A stretch of DNA of 64,000 nucleotides from Torymus aiolomorphi (taxonomy: Eukaryota; Arthropoda; Insecta; Hymenoptera; Torymidae), in the NCBI GenBank assembly GCA_036365515.1, contig CM070877.1, positions 6,271,001 through 6,335,000 of the forward strand, written 5' to 3'. Below, one piece after another: positions 23,474 through 35,149 of the stretch. The notes beneath the pieces were generated by a model. The model saw only the letters and a program-made list of their open reading frames with translations, did not search any database and was not told the origin of the DNA. Each line of letters starts with the position of its first letter. Positions within the stretch are counted from its first letter, which is position 1. Position numbers and translations under genes: made by a program.

Positions 23474-26400
23474 TATAAAGTGAAAAATGTTCGTAAAGAA
23501 AGAACTTTTGATTACTATTTGATAAATAAAAGTCAACAGAAACATGAGCTTCCCGACATATAATTCCAAAACAATTATCGTAAAGTTAAAAACATACATA
23601 CAACCACGAATCAGAGATCACTAAAAATTAAGGAACAAATACGCCAATCCACGCTACAAATGGCCAAACTTCCATCGGAATCAACTACCAGCCTGGCGAA
23701 TCGAATTTCCTCTCTCTCTCTCTCTCGCGAAACTCCGCCGTAGTTATATATCCCTCGAACTCCCCACACACGCCGCACCGGCACACACTCGCGCTCAAAA
23801 CCACGTCGCGCGCGCGCTCGAGCTTGGAGAAAAACGAAACTCCCACGCACGCAGAGCGGCAGACACGGAGCCTGAAAGCGGCACAACGACGGGGCGAATC
23901 CATTGGGGGTTTGCGACTGCTCGTTACCGCGTACATCTACATTATTCGCGGCGGCGTTCGCGCGAGCGCTGGGATTACGCGCGCGTGAGCTACGGCTATT
24001 TGCCATTGCCCGGCAGCTGGCTACTCCCAAGGTTATGCGCCGCGATTATGCTAAATTATTGTTAAAATCGGCGAGCTCGGCCGGCCGTTATTTTGAAGGG
24101 AATGCGGTAGCGTGTGTGCTGAGCGACGTGCAATGTACGTTCTATCGACGGCTGTGTGCTGTGTGTTGAGGATTTGATTTATTTAGGGTGTTGTCAGTGG
24201 ATTTTCGTATGCGCTTATTAATGAAGGGTAATAAAAGTGGTGGGTGCATTAATCGAATCATCTGCCATCGATACATTTACATTTTGACTGGTTTTTTTGG
24301 CTGCTATATGCCATGTCAAATTTATACGAAAAGTGCTCTTAATGTAGTCGGCTTTTTGAAATTCGCAGACCAGGTCACTTTCGAATATAAACGCTATAAT
24401 GCACTGCTGTTTTACAGGCCTTTAATATTTAACGTGTATTTTTCTTTTCTTGCCATAAATACGAAAACAGTATGTGATTTAAATTATTAAAAGGTACTTG
24501 AAGCATGAAATATTCAGGGCTTATATTAACAATTCAGATTGAGCTTTTGGAAAACATCATTATTCGCTTTTTCTACATTCTCTGTAAAAAAAATGTAGCT
24601 TATTTTATATTTCACGAGCCATTATCGCTAATGTTTTAATACAGGCCATATTTCACCTTTTTACAGCTGGAATTTATGGGAAGAGCGAGGATTTTTTTTT
24701 TAAATAATAAAAATGCTTTAAAAAAACTTTATTGCACAAAAAATTATTTTTAAGAACATAATGTATAAAATATAGGGTAACACGAGCTTATTCGGAATTT
24801 TTTAGTATCTACTGTACGTTAGAAAAAAATTAATCAATAAAAATAAATTAATTATTAATTCATATTAAATTAAGTTTTAATAAATGTAAAGGGAAATCTT
24901 TTTATTAGTTTCATCTCAGAAAATCTCTAAAATATCATCGAGTATGCACAGCACATACCATTGCGCTTATCGGTCGGCGCTGTCACGCGCTATTCAAGGC
25001 TTTGCCTTAACTGCGTATATTTATATGTATAGGTATTCTCCTGAGTTAGTACATGACTTAGCTATTTTAATAACAGTAGCAATATTTTTACTGTAACGAT
25101 ATTCAGAAAAAGGCATTGCAAAAAATACGCGCTGATTGGTAATGAAAGTCTCTCCCATGCGCTGACTAACATCATATCCCATTCAGTAAAAACTATTGAC
25201 GAAATCGAATATGACCTATTTTTAGGCAAATTAGGCGCATTGTAGGCTCGAATGTATTTTATCGCCTCACTTATAAAAATGTAGAGATCCTTAATTATAT
25301 CGAAATATAGAGAAGCATGTTTATCGAGGTTTATTCAGCTGTCGGATAAGTAGAAGTAAAGTACTAGAAAAGTTTCCGAATCAATTAGAGTTACACCTTG
25401 TCATAAATTATTCAGCACCTATATTGCACCATTAAGGAATCACTCACAATTCGAAAGAGATTGACCTACTCCATGAATACAAAAAGCGTACCATACCACC
25501 TAACCATACTGACATCTAATTCCATAGCAAAACAAAGAAATTTCATCCGCGAATTTACTCCGCATCCATGCGATTGGATATCGCTTTATCTCAGAGACGT
25601 TCTCGCGCACATCTCAATACCCTGCTGCCCATCCTCCATCCATCCGCGTATTATTTCCAAACACGCATTATTCAAATGTATCCATTCTCCCCTCTCACTC
25701 ACTCTCTCCTCTCACTCCCGGCATTTTATTATTTTTCCGTTACGGAAGAAGAAAAGCGCCACTCGGCCGGATCGAAAATGTTAATTCACCGCTGGTGGTG
25801 TACGTGCGCGCATTCGCATTCGAATCGCGTCGTATTCTCGCGCGCGGCGGGGCACCTAAGCCCGCTTTTTCTTCCCTGCATATACCTAACCTACGCGACT
25901 ACGTGTTTTTTTTTTAATTCGATCACGCTGGTGGTGGGCGTCGAGCGGGATAATATATATGTATTTATTCTGGAATACATGAATTTCCACTGTGGCCGGC
26001 CGCCGACGATGGAAGTCGCATATTGACCCCTTGAGCAGTCGGTTAGTTTTTGCGCGCGCTGGACGAAAGTTTCTTGTGGCAGGTGTAAAGAGATGTCGGA
26101 GCCTGTCTGTTTTAGCCCGAGAAAGAGGGAGAGTTATGCGCGTTTAAAGAGCGCGGATACGAGGCAAAGATGTTATTCGCTCGCACGCGTGCGTGCGCCG
26201 GTGCGCGGCTGTACACGTTTATTGTTGATTTATAAGGCGATATATCAGAGCTCTTTTCTTTCCCCGGGGAAGAAGGCAGATTTTAAGCAGACCTTTACGG
26301 TTATACATTGTACGAGATTTTTTTTTTCGTAGTTAAATATAGACGAATATAGGTATGCTTTATTTATTTAGACAGCAATGAGAAAGTATAAGTATTATAA

Positions 26401-27226
26401 AGACAAAGTAGAGCAGGTGTCTGGAAAATGAAACATCCATAGCGAAACGACGGGATTTCAAGAATCTTTATATAAAGGCGAACTAAAGTAATTTCGTAAT
26501 TGTTAACAGCTGCAACATCAAACGAAACCAGGAAAATCTCCATGTCGCATGAATTTATTCATCGAGCCGCGGATCGTTACTTTTACAGGGCGCGCAAACC
26601 GAGCGCCGCGCCTCTCCCATTACGAAAACAGCCTCCCCCGCGTGCATATTCAGATATACTTTATTGTCCACCATATAAACAGCCTCCAAAGAGGGACGGC
26701 GAGCAGCTGGAGGCACAATCAGACCGGAACAAAAAAGAAAAAAAACCTCTATATCGGTTACGCGCGTGCCCAATCTGCGGACGAAGCGAAAAAAAAAATA
26801 TATATATACATGTTCGGGAGCTTTTATTGACCCCAACTAGTTTTCGAGACGGTCCGGCCGCGCGGCGTCCCGCAGTCGGGCGCGCGCGCGCGGACTTGAA
26901 ATATCGCCGATTCGCCGACGCCCCTCGCTTTTGCATATTCATGTGGTTCCGCGCGCGCGCACATGTCGCCAATACAAGTTTTCGCTATGAAGGCGAGAGC
27001 TTATATTATATATAGATATACATATCTAGGCGGACGGGCGTGACGCTTGCGGTGGGACACGTGGCACCTTACGTGACCTGGTGGAAGCAAGAGATAGTTT
27101 GCGCGCAGGGTGTGCGGGGAGGAAGAGGAGGTAACTTTTGATAAATGTGGTTTGTTGCGCGGATTGTTTGATTTCCCGTAAATAAATCCGTTGAAGCCGC
27201 GCGTTCACGCTTGTTATTGAGACATA

Positions 27227-28367
27227 TCCCGCGTAAAAAAAGTTGAGATCACAAAAAGATCGCTTTAAGATATGTCTCGATTATGGCCGTTTTTGTTACT
27301 TTTTAAGATGACAAATCTCAACGAATAATCAAGATGATTTTAATATTTTTTTAATCATCGTTACATTCGGCCTTTTAAAGCAATTTTAAGATGGTTTTCA
27401 GACATACGAAATTCATTATTTAATATCATTTTAAGATAAATTTGAGATGCTTTTGAAATGAATTTGAGACCAATTCGAGACGAGCTTTCGTACTGAATTT
27501 AAGATGATTTTTAGATTTTTTAAGATGATGATAAGATTAATTTGAGACAAACTTTTATGACAACTTTAAGATATCTGAAAAATAAATTGATTCCAAAATT
27601 TTTAAAAAAAATTTTTGTAATCACTTCTTTAAACCCGATTAAGGGGTTTATACCAAAAGCAAGGCAAGCCTTGAAGTTTAGACTCTTGTTAAAGAGTGAT
27701 TTAAAGACTGAATCTCTCGGACTTATATACTCTCGGCGTTTCAATGTGTTTAGGGGTGCCCCGATCGATGCGCCGCATAGCGTCTAACGACGGTAAGAAC
27801 CGATCGGAAGTAACCGAACTCCTGATTCTCGTTTGCCGCCGCTACGCCGAAACGCCGAGAGTATATAAGTCCGAGAGATTCAGTCTTTAAATCACTCTTT
27901 AACAAGAGTCTAAACTTCAAGGCTTGCCTTGCTTTTGGTATAAACCCCTGAATCGGGTTTAAAGAACCGATTAAAAAAATTTTTTAATAAATTTATAATT
28001 ATCGAATCAATTCATTCATCAGACATCTTAAAGTTGTCATAAAAGTTTGTCTCAAGTTAATCTTATCATTATCTTAAAAAATCTAAAAATCATCTTAAAT
28101 TCAGTGCGAAAGCTCGTCTCGAATACTCGAATTCGTCTCAAATTCATTTCAAAAGCATCTCAAATTTATCTTAAAATAATATTAAATAATGAATTTCGTA
28201 TGTCTGAAAATCGTCTTAAAAATATTTCAAAGGCGATGATTAATAAGATATTAAAATCATCTAGATTATTCGTTGAGATTTGTCATCTTAAAAAGTAACA
28301 AAAACGGCCATAATCGAGACGTATCTTTAAGCGATCTTTTAATCATCTCAATTTTTTTTACGCGGGA
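27227..28367. mobile_element. foldback element with ~517-bp inverted arms
   Basis: Two arms (27227-27742 and 27849-28367) are inverse copies of each other, differing by scattered substitutions and small indels. They leave a unique centre of about 106 bp (27743-27848). Ends read TCCCGCGTAAAAAAA, with TA at 27225-27226 and 28368-28369. Apart from the termini the outer arms are dominated by short TTAAGATGA-like degenerate motifs. The inner arms carry a more conserved block including ACTTATATACTCTCGGCG. There is no transposase, so it is a non-autonomous, strongly hairpin-forming element. Confidence 0.88.
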
Positions 28368-29254
28368 TACTGTACGTCTGCGTCGCGTCTCTATACTGAG
28401 TTTGAAGCTCTGCAGTCGAGTTGTTTAAACTTTGCTTTAAAACACGGCAGGATGAGGGATTTCCACGGCGCTCGTTTCCGTACAGAAATGAACGATTTAA
28501 ATTGTTTCTGCAAATAAAATGTGCCATTTAATCAAAGCGCTGGCCGAAATTCCAAAAGCATCTGATTAATCAAAATCAAAGCGCCGCGCTCTCGCTCGTC
28601 GCGAGTTTATTGATCATTTTCCTCCACCAATAGACCGGCACGCGCGTGCATTAGCGAGCTCATTACGAGTAGGTGTGTTTCTCGCGTGGCCGAAAGAGCA
28701 ATTACCGCTTTACCTGGCAGAGACCAACGTTCTTTTTTTCCCCCCCAGCGCCAGGAAAAAAAAAGAGACTGCGCGCTCATATTTCTCCGACTTGCCGATC
28801 CCTTCCTTTCCTCCTTACTACTGTAATTGGAAAATTCCTCATTAAGCTCGGTATCGTACGCGCGCGCGCTCGAGCGATAAAAACGCGTGCGCGCCGACTG
28901 CAGCCGCTCTTGATTAAAATATCCTAATGGCATTGGATATCGCCGCCGCGTGCTCTCGCAATCCTCTCGATTTTCTCCTTAGGCGCGGCCTCGAAACGTC
29001 TCAATAGCCTCTATATATATGTGTGTGTGTGCGTTTCGATACGCGGCGAATATGGGAAGCGATAAAGTCCCGTGCGCGGGAGAAAAAAAATTTTTTAATC
29101 AAAGTCAGCTGCGGCCTGCAGCTGAGGCAACGGCTTTGCGAATCAAAAAACGAAATCGCAGCCTACAAAAATTTCTGCCTCCCCGCTTTGGCGGTTCCGG
29201 TATTGATCCCCTTCTCGTCTGTGCCTTTGCGTTTTTCTTCGAAGAAGAAAAGAC

Positions 29255-29278
29255 AGAGAGAGAGAGAGAGAGAGAGAG
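29255..29278. repeat. (GA)n microsatellite
   Basis: About 12 units of GA on the plus strand within a CpG-dense patch; CT repeats in the neuroligin transcript. Confidence 0.85.
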
Positions 29279-30350
29279 GCCTTTTTCTTCCTTTCAGCCA
29301 CTTCTCTCTCCCTCCCTTTTCTTACTATCTTCTTACTCTCGTACACGGCCCAGCGCTCGGCTCGTTATTTCCTATCTCCCTCTCTTTCTCTCAGGCTCGT
29401 TTATACCTCGCGTCTTTGCGCCTCTATGGAAGGAGCGATCCTCGGGTGTACGCCTGCTGTTATGTTTGCCGAGTATTCCGAGCGCCAGCTGTATTCATCC
29501 TTTTCGGATTTGTCCGAAGGGATGATGTGCAGCGTGTCCAGAAGGGAGAGGCGAAAATTGAAGAATATGAATTTTTTTCGGACTCTCCCACTGGATCAGC
29601 CAATATCTCACGAATGTAATTTTTCGCAGGCTGGCCGCGATTGGATTTTTTGTTTTTTGTATCAACGGAAATATCAAAGTGAATATGTAATAAATAAAAT
29701 AGAAAAGCTGTTATATCTACTTTTTAGATCATACGTGCCGCTTCACAATTTTCATTATTAAAATTAAAGACAAGAATATACGTTTATTGTACGCCATTTG
29801 TTTTTTTAATAAAGTTATGAAATAGCCGAATAAACATGGTTGTGTTATAACAGAGCTAACGAACTCCGGGTACTAATTTATGGACGGCACGTATAGCATA
29901 TATACAGTCAATCAGCGATTCCTCAAAGTATTCCCAGAATTTCGTTCGGCACTAAGAGAACCGACATATCGCTCGAGTCTCCCACTTGGTGGAATGCCTC
30001 GCGTACGCGGTGTGTATCTGTATGTGTGTCGTGCCCCGTTCTCTTCGCGCGCGATACACGTTTCCACGTACGCGCCGTTATACTCCCCCTTCCATTCGCG
30101 TAGAACAGATTTCCCGATGCTGCCGGTTGCCAATATAAGGATTCGATTCGCGCGAGGACAATGCACCGCTGCCACCGCCGGTGTCGGCTCCTTCCTTCCT
30201 TTTGCGCGATAAAGGAGCTCGTTTCATTCTGCCGCAGCGGGGGAGAGAGTGCGGAGGATGAAGAAGAAAAAAAAAAAGCAGCAGCCGCGCAGCGCGCGGA
30301 TGGATGATTCCGCGGTTTTCTCGCGTGCGAGAAAGCATGTATCGTGAGTG

Positions 30351-30357
30351 TGTATAC

Positions 30358-30393
<36 letters not shown>
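30351..30393. repeat. (TA)n(CA)n microsatellite
   Basis: A short TA tract passes directly into about 13 units of CA. It lies in the CpG-dense region of the giant intron. Confidence 0.85.
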
Positions 30394-31816
30394 TTCTCGG
30401 TTCGCAGGAGGGAGAGAGAGAAAGAGCACTCTGTCGGTCGGCGTGAATTTTCCTGAAAACCTCGCACAAGAGGGATAAAGTTTTTTTTTTATTTCGCATG
30501 CTGAGAGAGAGAGAGCGCGCTCGGATTTTGATCCTCTTTTAATAAGCGATCCTCTTTTAATTAACGTGTCTTGATTTTTAATAAAATAGCACTTGTTTTC
30601 GAAGAGACGTTGGAAGAATATCCCTGTCTGTCGTCTGACTGAAACTTTAGTTCTACTACTCACTGCGTGTTTTACCCGTAAATGCACTTTATGATATTAT
30701 TTTTAATATTATATATATGCAATAATTCATCATTATTTCATATTAGCATTTTTTGTAATTTGTAAACCGTAGTTTATTGTAAAAATAATTTACGTAAGGA
30801 GATATATGAAAATTTTCAAATAACCATATGAAAAAAAAACAAGATTAAATATCATATTTACTTTTGTAATGGAAGTAAAAATAGTTTTAAACAAATATTC
30901 TAGGAAATTCTAATAAAGAATCAAATATGATACCCTTTCTATACTTCAGTTTTGGAAAAGCGTACGCGATTTTACTATATGAACGTTATTTGAAAATGAT
31001 TCCATGGATCGTATTTTACATGTTTTAAAATTTAGAATCTATCGGATCACGAACCAAATATGAATTTATAAGTAAACGGAGATTACTGAGAAATGTTAAA
31101 AAATAAATTAAATTTTATAAAGAAATTGTGCGCTTCGACTCAAAATTGACAGCATCAGTGAGAAATAGACGATTTTATCTCACACGTACTATGATACATA
31201 GGGCTTTTCTTTACTTGTAGATTAGGTGATAAATTTTACTAGAAGGTAGTAATGATACCATCTAGTGGTACCACATGTGGACCATAAGGTCTTTTAATTA
31301 ACTTTGTCTACAATTCTCACAGTTAATAAGGGAACAGTATGATGCTGTTTCTTTAACACCCCATATCGGAATCACACCGGGAATCATATTTATATAAATT
31401 AATAAAATTTTATTCATTTTCCAACATTTCATTTCATGTCTGGTTTGTGGAGTTCGATATATTCCCAATTTAAAAATATATGAACGTTAGTTTATTAATA
31501 ATAGGAACGTGGCATGATTAATGACATGTGCGATTTTGTTCGGAAACAAATTTTACTCAGTTAAACCAAATCACGTTTAAATCGAAATTTATCCTAAGAT
31601 TAACTACAAAAGAGGCATTAATAACGCCAAACATTTAAAACAGCATAAAGTTTTAGAGACTCACCTTAGAATTAATCCCCCCAGGGAACATTTACCGAAA
31701 AGCATGCACCGCTTAACCGGCTAATAGCCAATAAGACAAGCCACAACACGGGACCATAAAGCAGGTGCGCGCAAACGCTTATATATATGTATGTATACGT
31801 ATATGAATCGACTTAC

Positions 31817-31968
31817 CCGGTCCTCACGAAGTTGGCAAAGTACTGGATTATGCTCTCCGACAGCGCCATCTCCGCGCGCGTGTAATTCCGCGGGAAATGG
31901 CCGAAGCCGTCGACCAGCGGCGCCCCAAAGACGAAGGGCAGCTCCTCGCCGTGCACCGAGCCCATTTT
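31817..31968 (-). CDS. neuroligin, coding exon 2 of 7 in window (cholinesterase-like domain)
   Basis: This 152-bp exon encodes KMGSVHGEELPFVFGAPL and continues to YFANFVRTG. It joins in phase to DYPQ of the preceding exon, giving the DYPQ-KMGSVHGEE junction expected of neuroligins. The histidine of SVHGEE is at the place of the catalytic histidine of acetylcholinesterase, which neuroligins keep although the serine is lost. The acceptor is tttgcag and the donor gtaagt; the last codon is split after GG (phase 2). NYT in FPRNYTRAE is a possible N-glycosylation site. The exon sits alone between introns of 25.5 and 21.8 kb and is much more GC-rich than its surroundings. Confidence 0.95.
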
Positions 31969-34900
31969 CTGCAAAGAAAGAGAACAAAAATACATCACTC
32001 TGTATATATACACACATACTACAGTGTGAACGAGAAGGAGAGGATACTAATTAACCGCACTTTATCCCGCTTTACGGTTATTAAAGCATTTGTACCAATA
32101 ATTTTTTTGTGCGACGAGCGAAATCGTTCCTTTAAATTACAGGATTAAAGCCCTGAAAGTGAGAGGAGAGAAGGGAGGGGAGACAGGAGAGACAGTAATG
32201 GCCCAGGGAGAATTTTGCCCCCCTCCTCCCTCCGTCTATCCCTTAACAATGCTGTAAATTGCGTTATCCCCGCCTCGCTCCGCGCGTATAATGATCAAGC
32301 GAGAGATAATGCTCTGATTTTCCCTTTACGCGAGGGGCGGCGGTGGTAGGCTCTATACGGGTTATCAGTCGTAATATTTTCGGGGTCGAGAGCCCGAAAG
32401 TGTCTTACTCTAATTGTCGCTCGAGCCAGAGGGGCCGCCGCAGTAAACGCTTTTATGGACTTGTTCGACTAATGTTTTCCTTGTTTAATTATCAGTGCCG
32501 CACCTCGGATTCGTCTTTCGCTCGTTAAGCGAGGGGGGCGCAACGATGATTTTAATTTTACAAAAAGTTGGCAGCGACGATAATTTTTCATTTCGAAAAC
32601 ACGTGTGTTCACTCTCGCGTGTAACGGGATTTTCGGCGCAATATATCGTATAGTCACGCACGTGACAGGCCCTGCACTCGCCGGGGGCTAATTAATCTCC
32701 TAAAAGTTTTAAGTTGATAAAGTATAGAGGAGAGGGCGAGGCTTAGATCGCGCAGTTGCCAGTTTCACTAGTTATAAGCCGCCGTGAATTTTTTTCCCCT
32801 ATCTTCGGTCTACTCCTTCTTCCTTATCTACAACTATGCTGAAAGCTCTCGACGGCTACAAGAGAGCGAGAACGAAAGAGAAAGAGAGAGAGAGAGAGTC
32901 GCCTGCCGCTTTCGACAAACTTGTTTCATTATCCCTTTTAAGCTTCTTGAAATTTGCAGAACAGCTGCAGCACACGCATATGCCTCGCTCGCTGCAGCGA
33001 CAAACACTTTTTTCTATATATTCAGAACTGAATAAATAGTTTACAGAAGCTCTCGTTTAGTACCTTTTGAGGACAAGGATTTTAATAATACGAAGAAAGG
33101 TATAGCTACAAATCTCTCTGGGTACGTCTTTTCGAAACAAAATTACGCGAACAGAGCATCGTTTATTTTATAAGCGAATAACCCGTAACGTGAGTAGACA
33201 AAGGATGAATAGAAGAATAGACGAACGCTTTATACCGCCGATAACCGATCCGCGTACTCTCTGACTATAACCGCACGCGACGCGACATTTAGCGATTAAT
33301 AGCGTATCCTTAATTAAAACTGCGAGCGCGTAATAACGAGCATACGCGGGGACTGGCGAACCGGGTAACGCCCGAGTGTAAAGTAACTTATAGCTTTGAA
33401 GCCTAATTATACACGATTGATTTGAGCAAATTGGCGTTCGGCTTTATTTGACGCATGCATGCCTACTCCTGCAGCATCGACTCCGAATCCATCCCAACCG
33501 TCACACAGCGTGCGAAAGTATAGAAATTCGTTCGGGAATCAAAACTTCTAAACGAAAAGGCCTAAAACAGTCATTCGGGTGGCATTTGAAAGATGAATAC
33601 GTATAGAATACAAGAAAATTGTTCGCAAAACTCTATCTTGATTTTATAACCTTGAAAAAATGACTAGAAGTGGGACAATTAGAAAAAAACAGCCTTTTTG
33701 CGGTTTCAATCGCAAGATTCTACTGATACTCTTGTTTTTGGCCTTCTATAATACCAATATTATATTTTTTGTAATGAAAAATTATTGATAAGACTCAAGT
33801 ATCACCTTTTTTCCCTGAAAAAAAAACCGCTGCATAATGTACGAAAACAAGTTTTTGAAAAATTAAAAAATTTAAACATTTTTTTAAATATAATCATAAA
33901 ATTTAAAAGTACTCTTCGATCATCATAAGAATCGGCGTACAAATACATTAATAACGACTGAACATAACCCAATTTATCCCCTTTAAATCCTCGCGCGCAA
34001 ACTTCGCAGCTCAAAGTTAAGCGCGCGTTGATCCGATCCGCGGAGCGAGGCGAGTAAAAAAGGGAGCACTAAACGGGGAAAATGAGCGCTCGCGCATAAT
34101 TAAAGCGATGCCTAAGGTTTGGCAAGCAAAGGATCGCCGGGCATTCTTGTTACGGGGCGAAAAGGCGGGAAAATAAAGCGTTCACACACCGCGTCCTTTG
34201 TCGCCTGACTCTCGCACCGACGCGCGAGAGCTCGCAGTAGGACAAATAGTAAAGAGCTGCGCCAAAGCCACGCGTGTGCAGGGCAAGAAAGAGGGAGATT
34301 TTTATGAAAATATCGTGTAACGAAGGCTAACGCGGAACTAGTGTGTAGTATGTACGACGTACGTTCTGTTTTACATCGCGCATGACTACATATACATACA
34401 CGTTGCGTCCACCTGTGCTTGTCTGTGTTTTTCAGACAATGTGCACTCTCACACGAGTATTTGAATTTAGATGCAGCCTTTGTGATGTCCGGCATATAAA
34501 TGCGTATATATCATTATTGCGTACACTGAGAAAGAAGACATTATTTTTAATAATAACAATTTCAATTATTCTCTTTTCGGCTTGATCAATATTGTTTCAA
34601 CGGAAGTAAACATTTTGTTGGTAACGTACAAAACAAATGTTATTTATTAAAATTTAATAAGTTTTTTGCGCAATTTTTTTATACATGACCTATACTGAAT
34701 GACTTTGCATATTCAGGTATAGCATTTTCTATTTCTATTGTACAAGGGAAAATTGTCATAATATCTACTGCGAGTGGTACAGCATTACGACTGCAGTTGC
34801 ACGTTTTCGGTATTCGTATACAGATAAAATACAGATACGCAGTGCGCGCTGTAAAATCTGAGTTTTTTTTTCGCGTAGCGCTATTTTGAGGGTGACACGC

Positions 34901-35128
34901 GTACACGTATACATATAGTATATATACGCGGGAGGCTCGACACAAAAAGCGTAAGTGTGATTTTGCAGCCACTGAGGGACACCAGAGAGAGCGCGGACCG
35001 TATAGAATTTTCTTGTCGGACCGCGCGCGCGCGCGCATGTGTCCTTTGATTAAAACGCCCTTTTGTCATGTGCCGCAGTGGCCACTGTACACACACACAT
35101 GTACACAGAGAGCCAGCCGTGCGAGAGC

Positions 35129-35149
35129 GCGCATGCATTATGCATGCGC
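35129..35149. repeat. GCGCATGCA palindrome (NRF-1-like half sites)
   Basis: GCGCATGCA at 35129-35137 and its exact inverse at 35141-35149 flank a 3-base loop. GCGCATGC-type sequence is the known binding core of NRF-1 and its fly relative erect wing. Binding here is inference only. Similar CGCATGCGC cores occur near 9531, 10852 and 55660. Confidence 0.4.

Larger units (their letters stand above)
10018..31816 (-). other. neuroligin giant intron (21.8 kb)
   Basis: This intron separates FVRTG from the NPNT exon. AT-rich DNA alternates with CpG-dense patches at about 11380-11870, 12880-13720, 16060-17960, 20940-21420, 23700-24130, 25780-27190 and 28560-30520. The CpG patches give many accidental open frames on both strands, none resembling a known family. 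Elements with defined ends are listed separately (12189, 15677, 23053, 27227). Stretches such as 10400-11370, 18200-20050, 21430-23050, 24480-25560 and 30690-31700 are AT-rich, and I see nothing definable in them. No nested gene was recognised. Confidence 0.85.

Noticed and set aside
29923..30687. A 254-codon open frame on the minus strand and overlapping frames
   Set aside because: Its product contains translated CA and GA microsatellites and Arg/Ser-rich sequence of a CpG patch. Several other frames overlap it, so it is a composition artefact.
34522..34690. A second complete CACTGAGAAA MITE
   Set aside because: Only the left terminus is visible; no matching right end within 1 kb.
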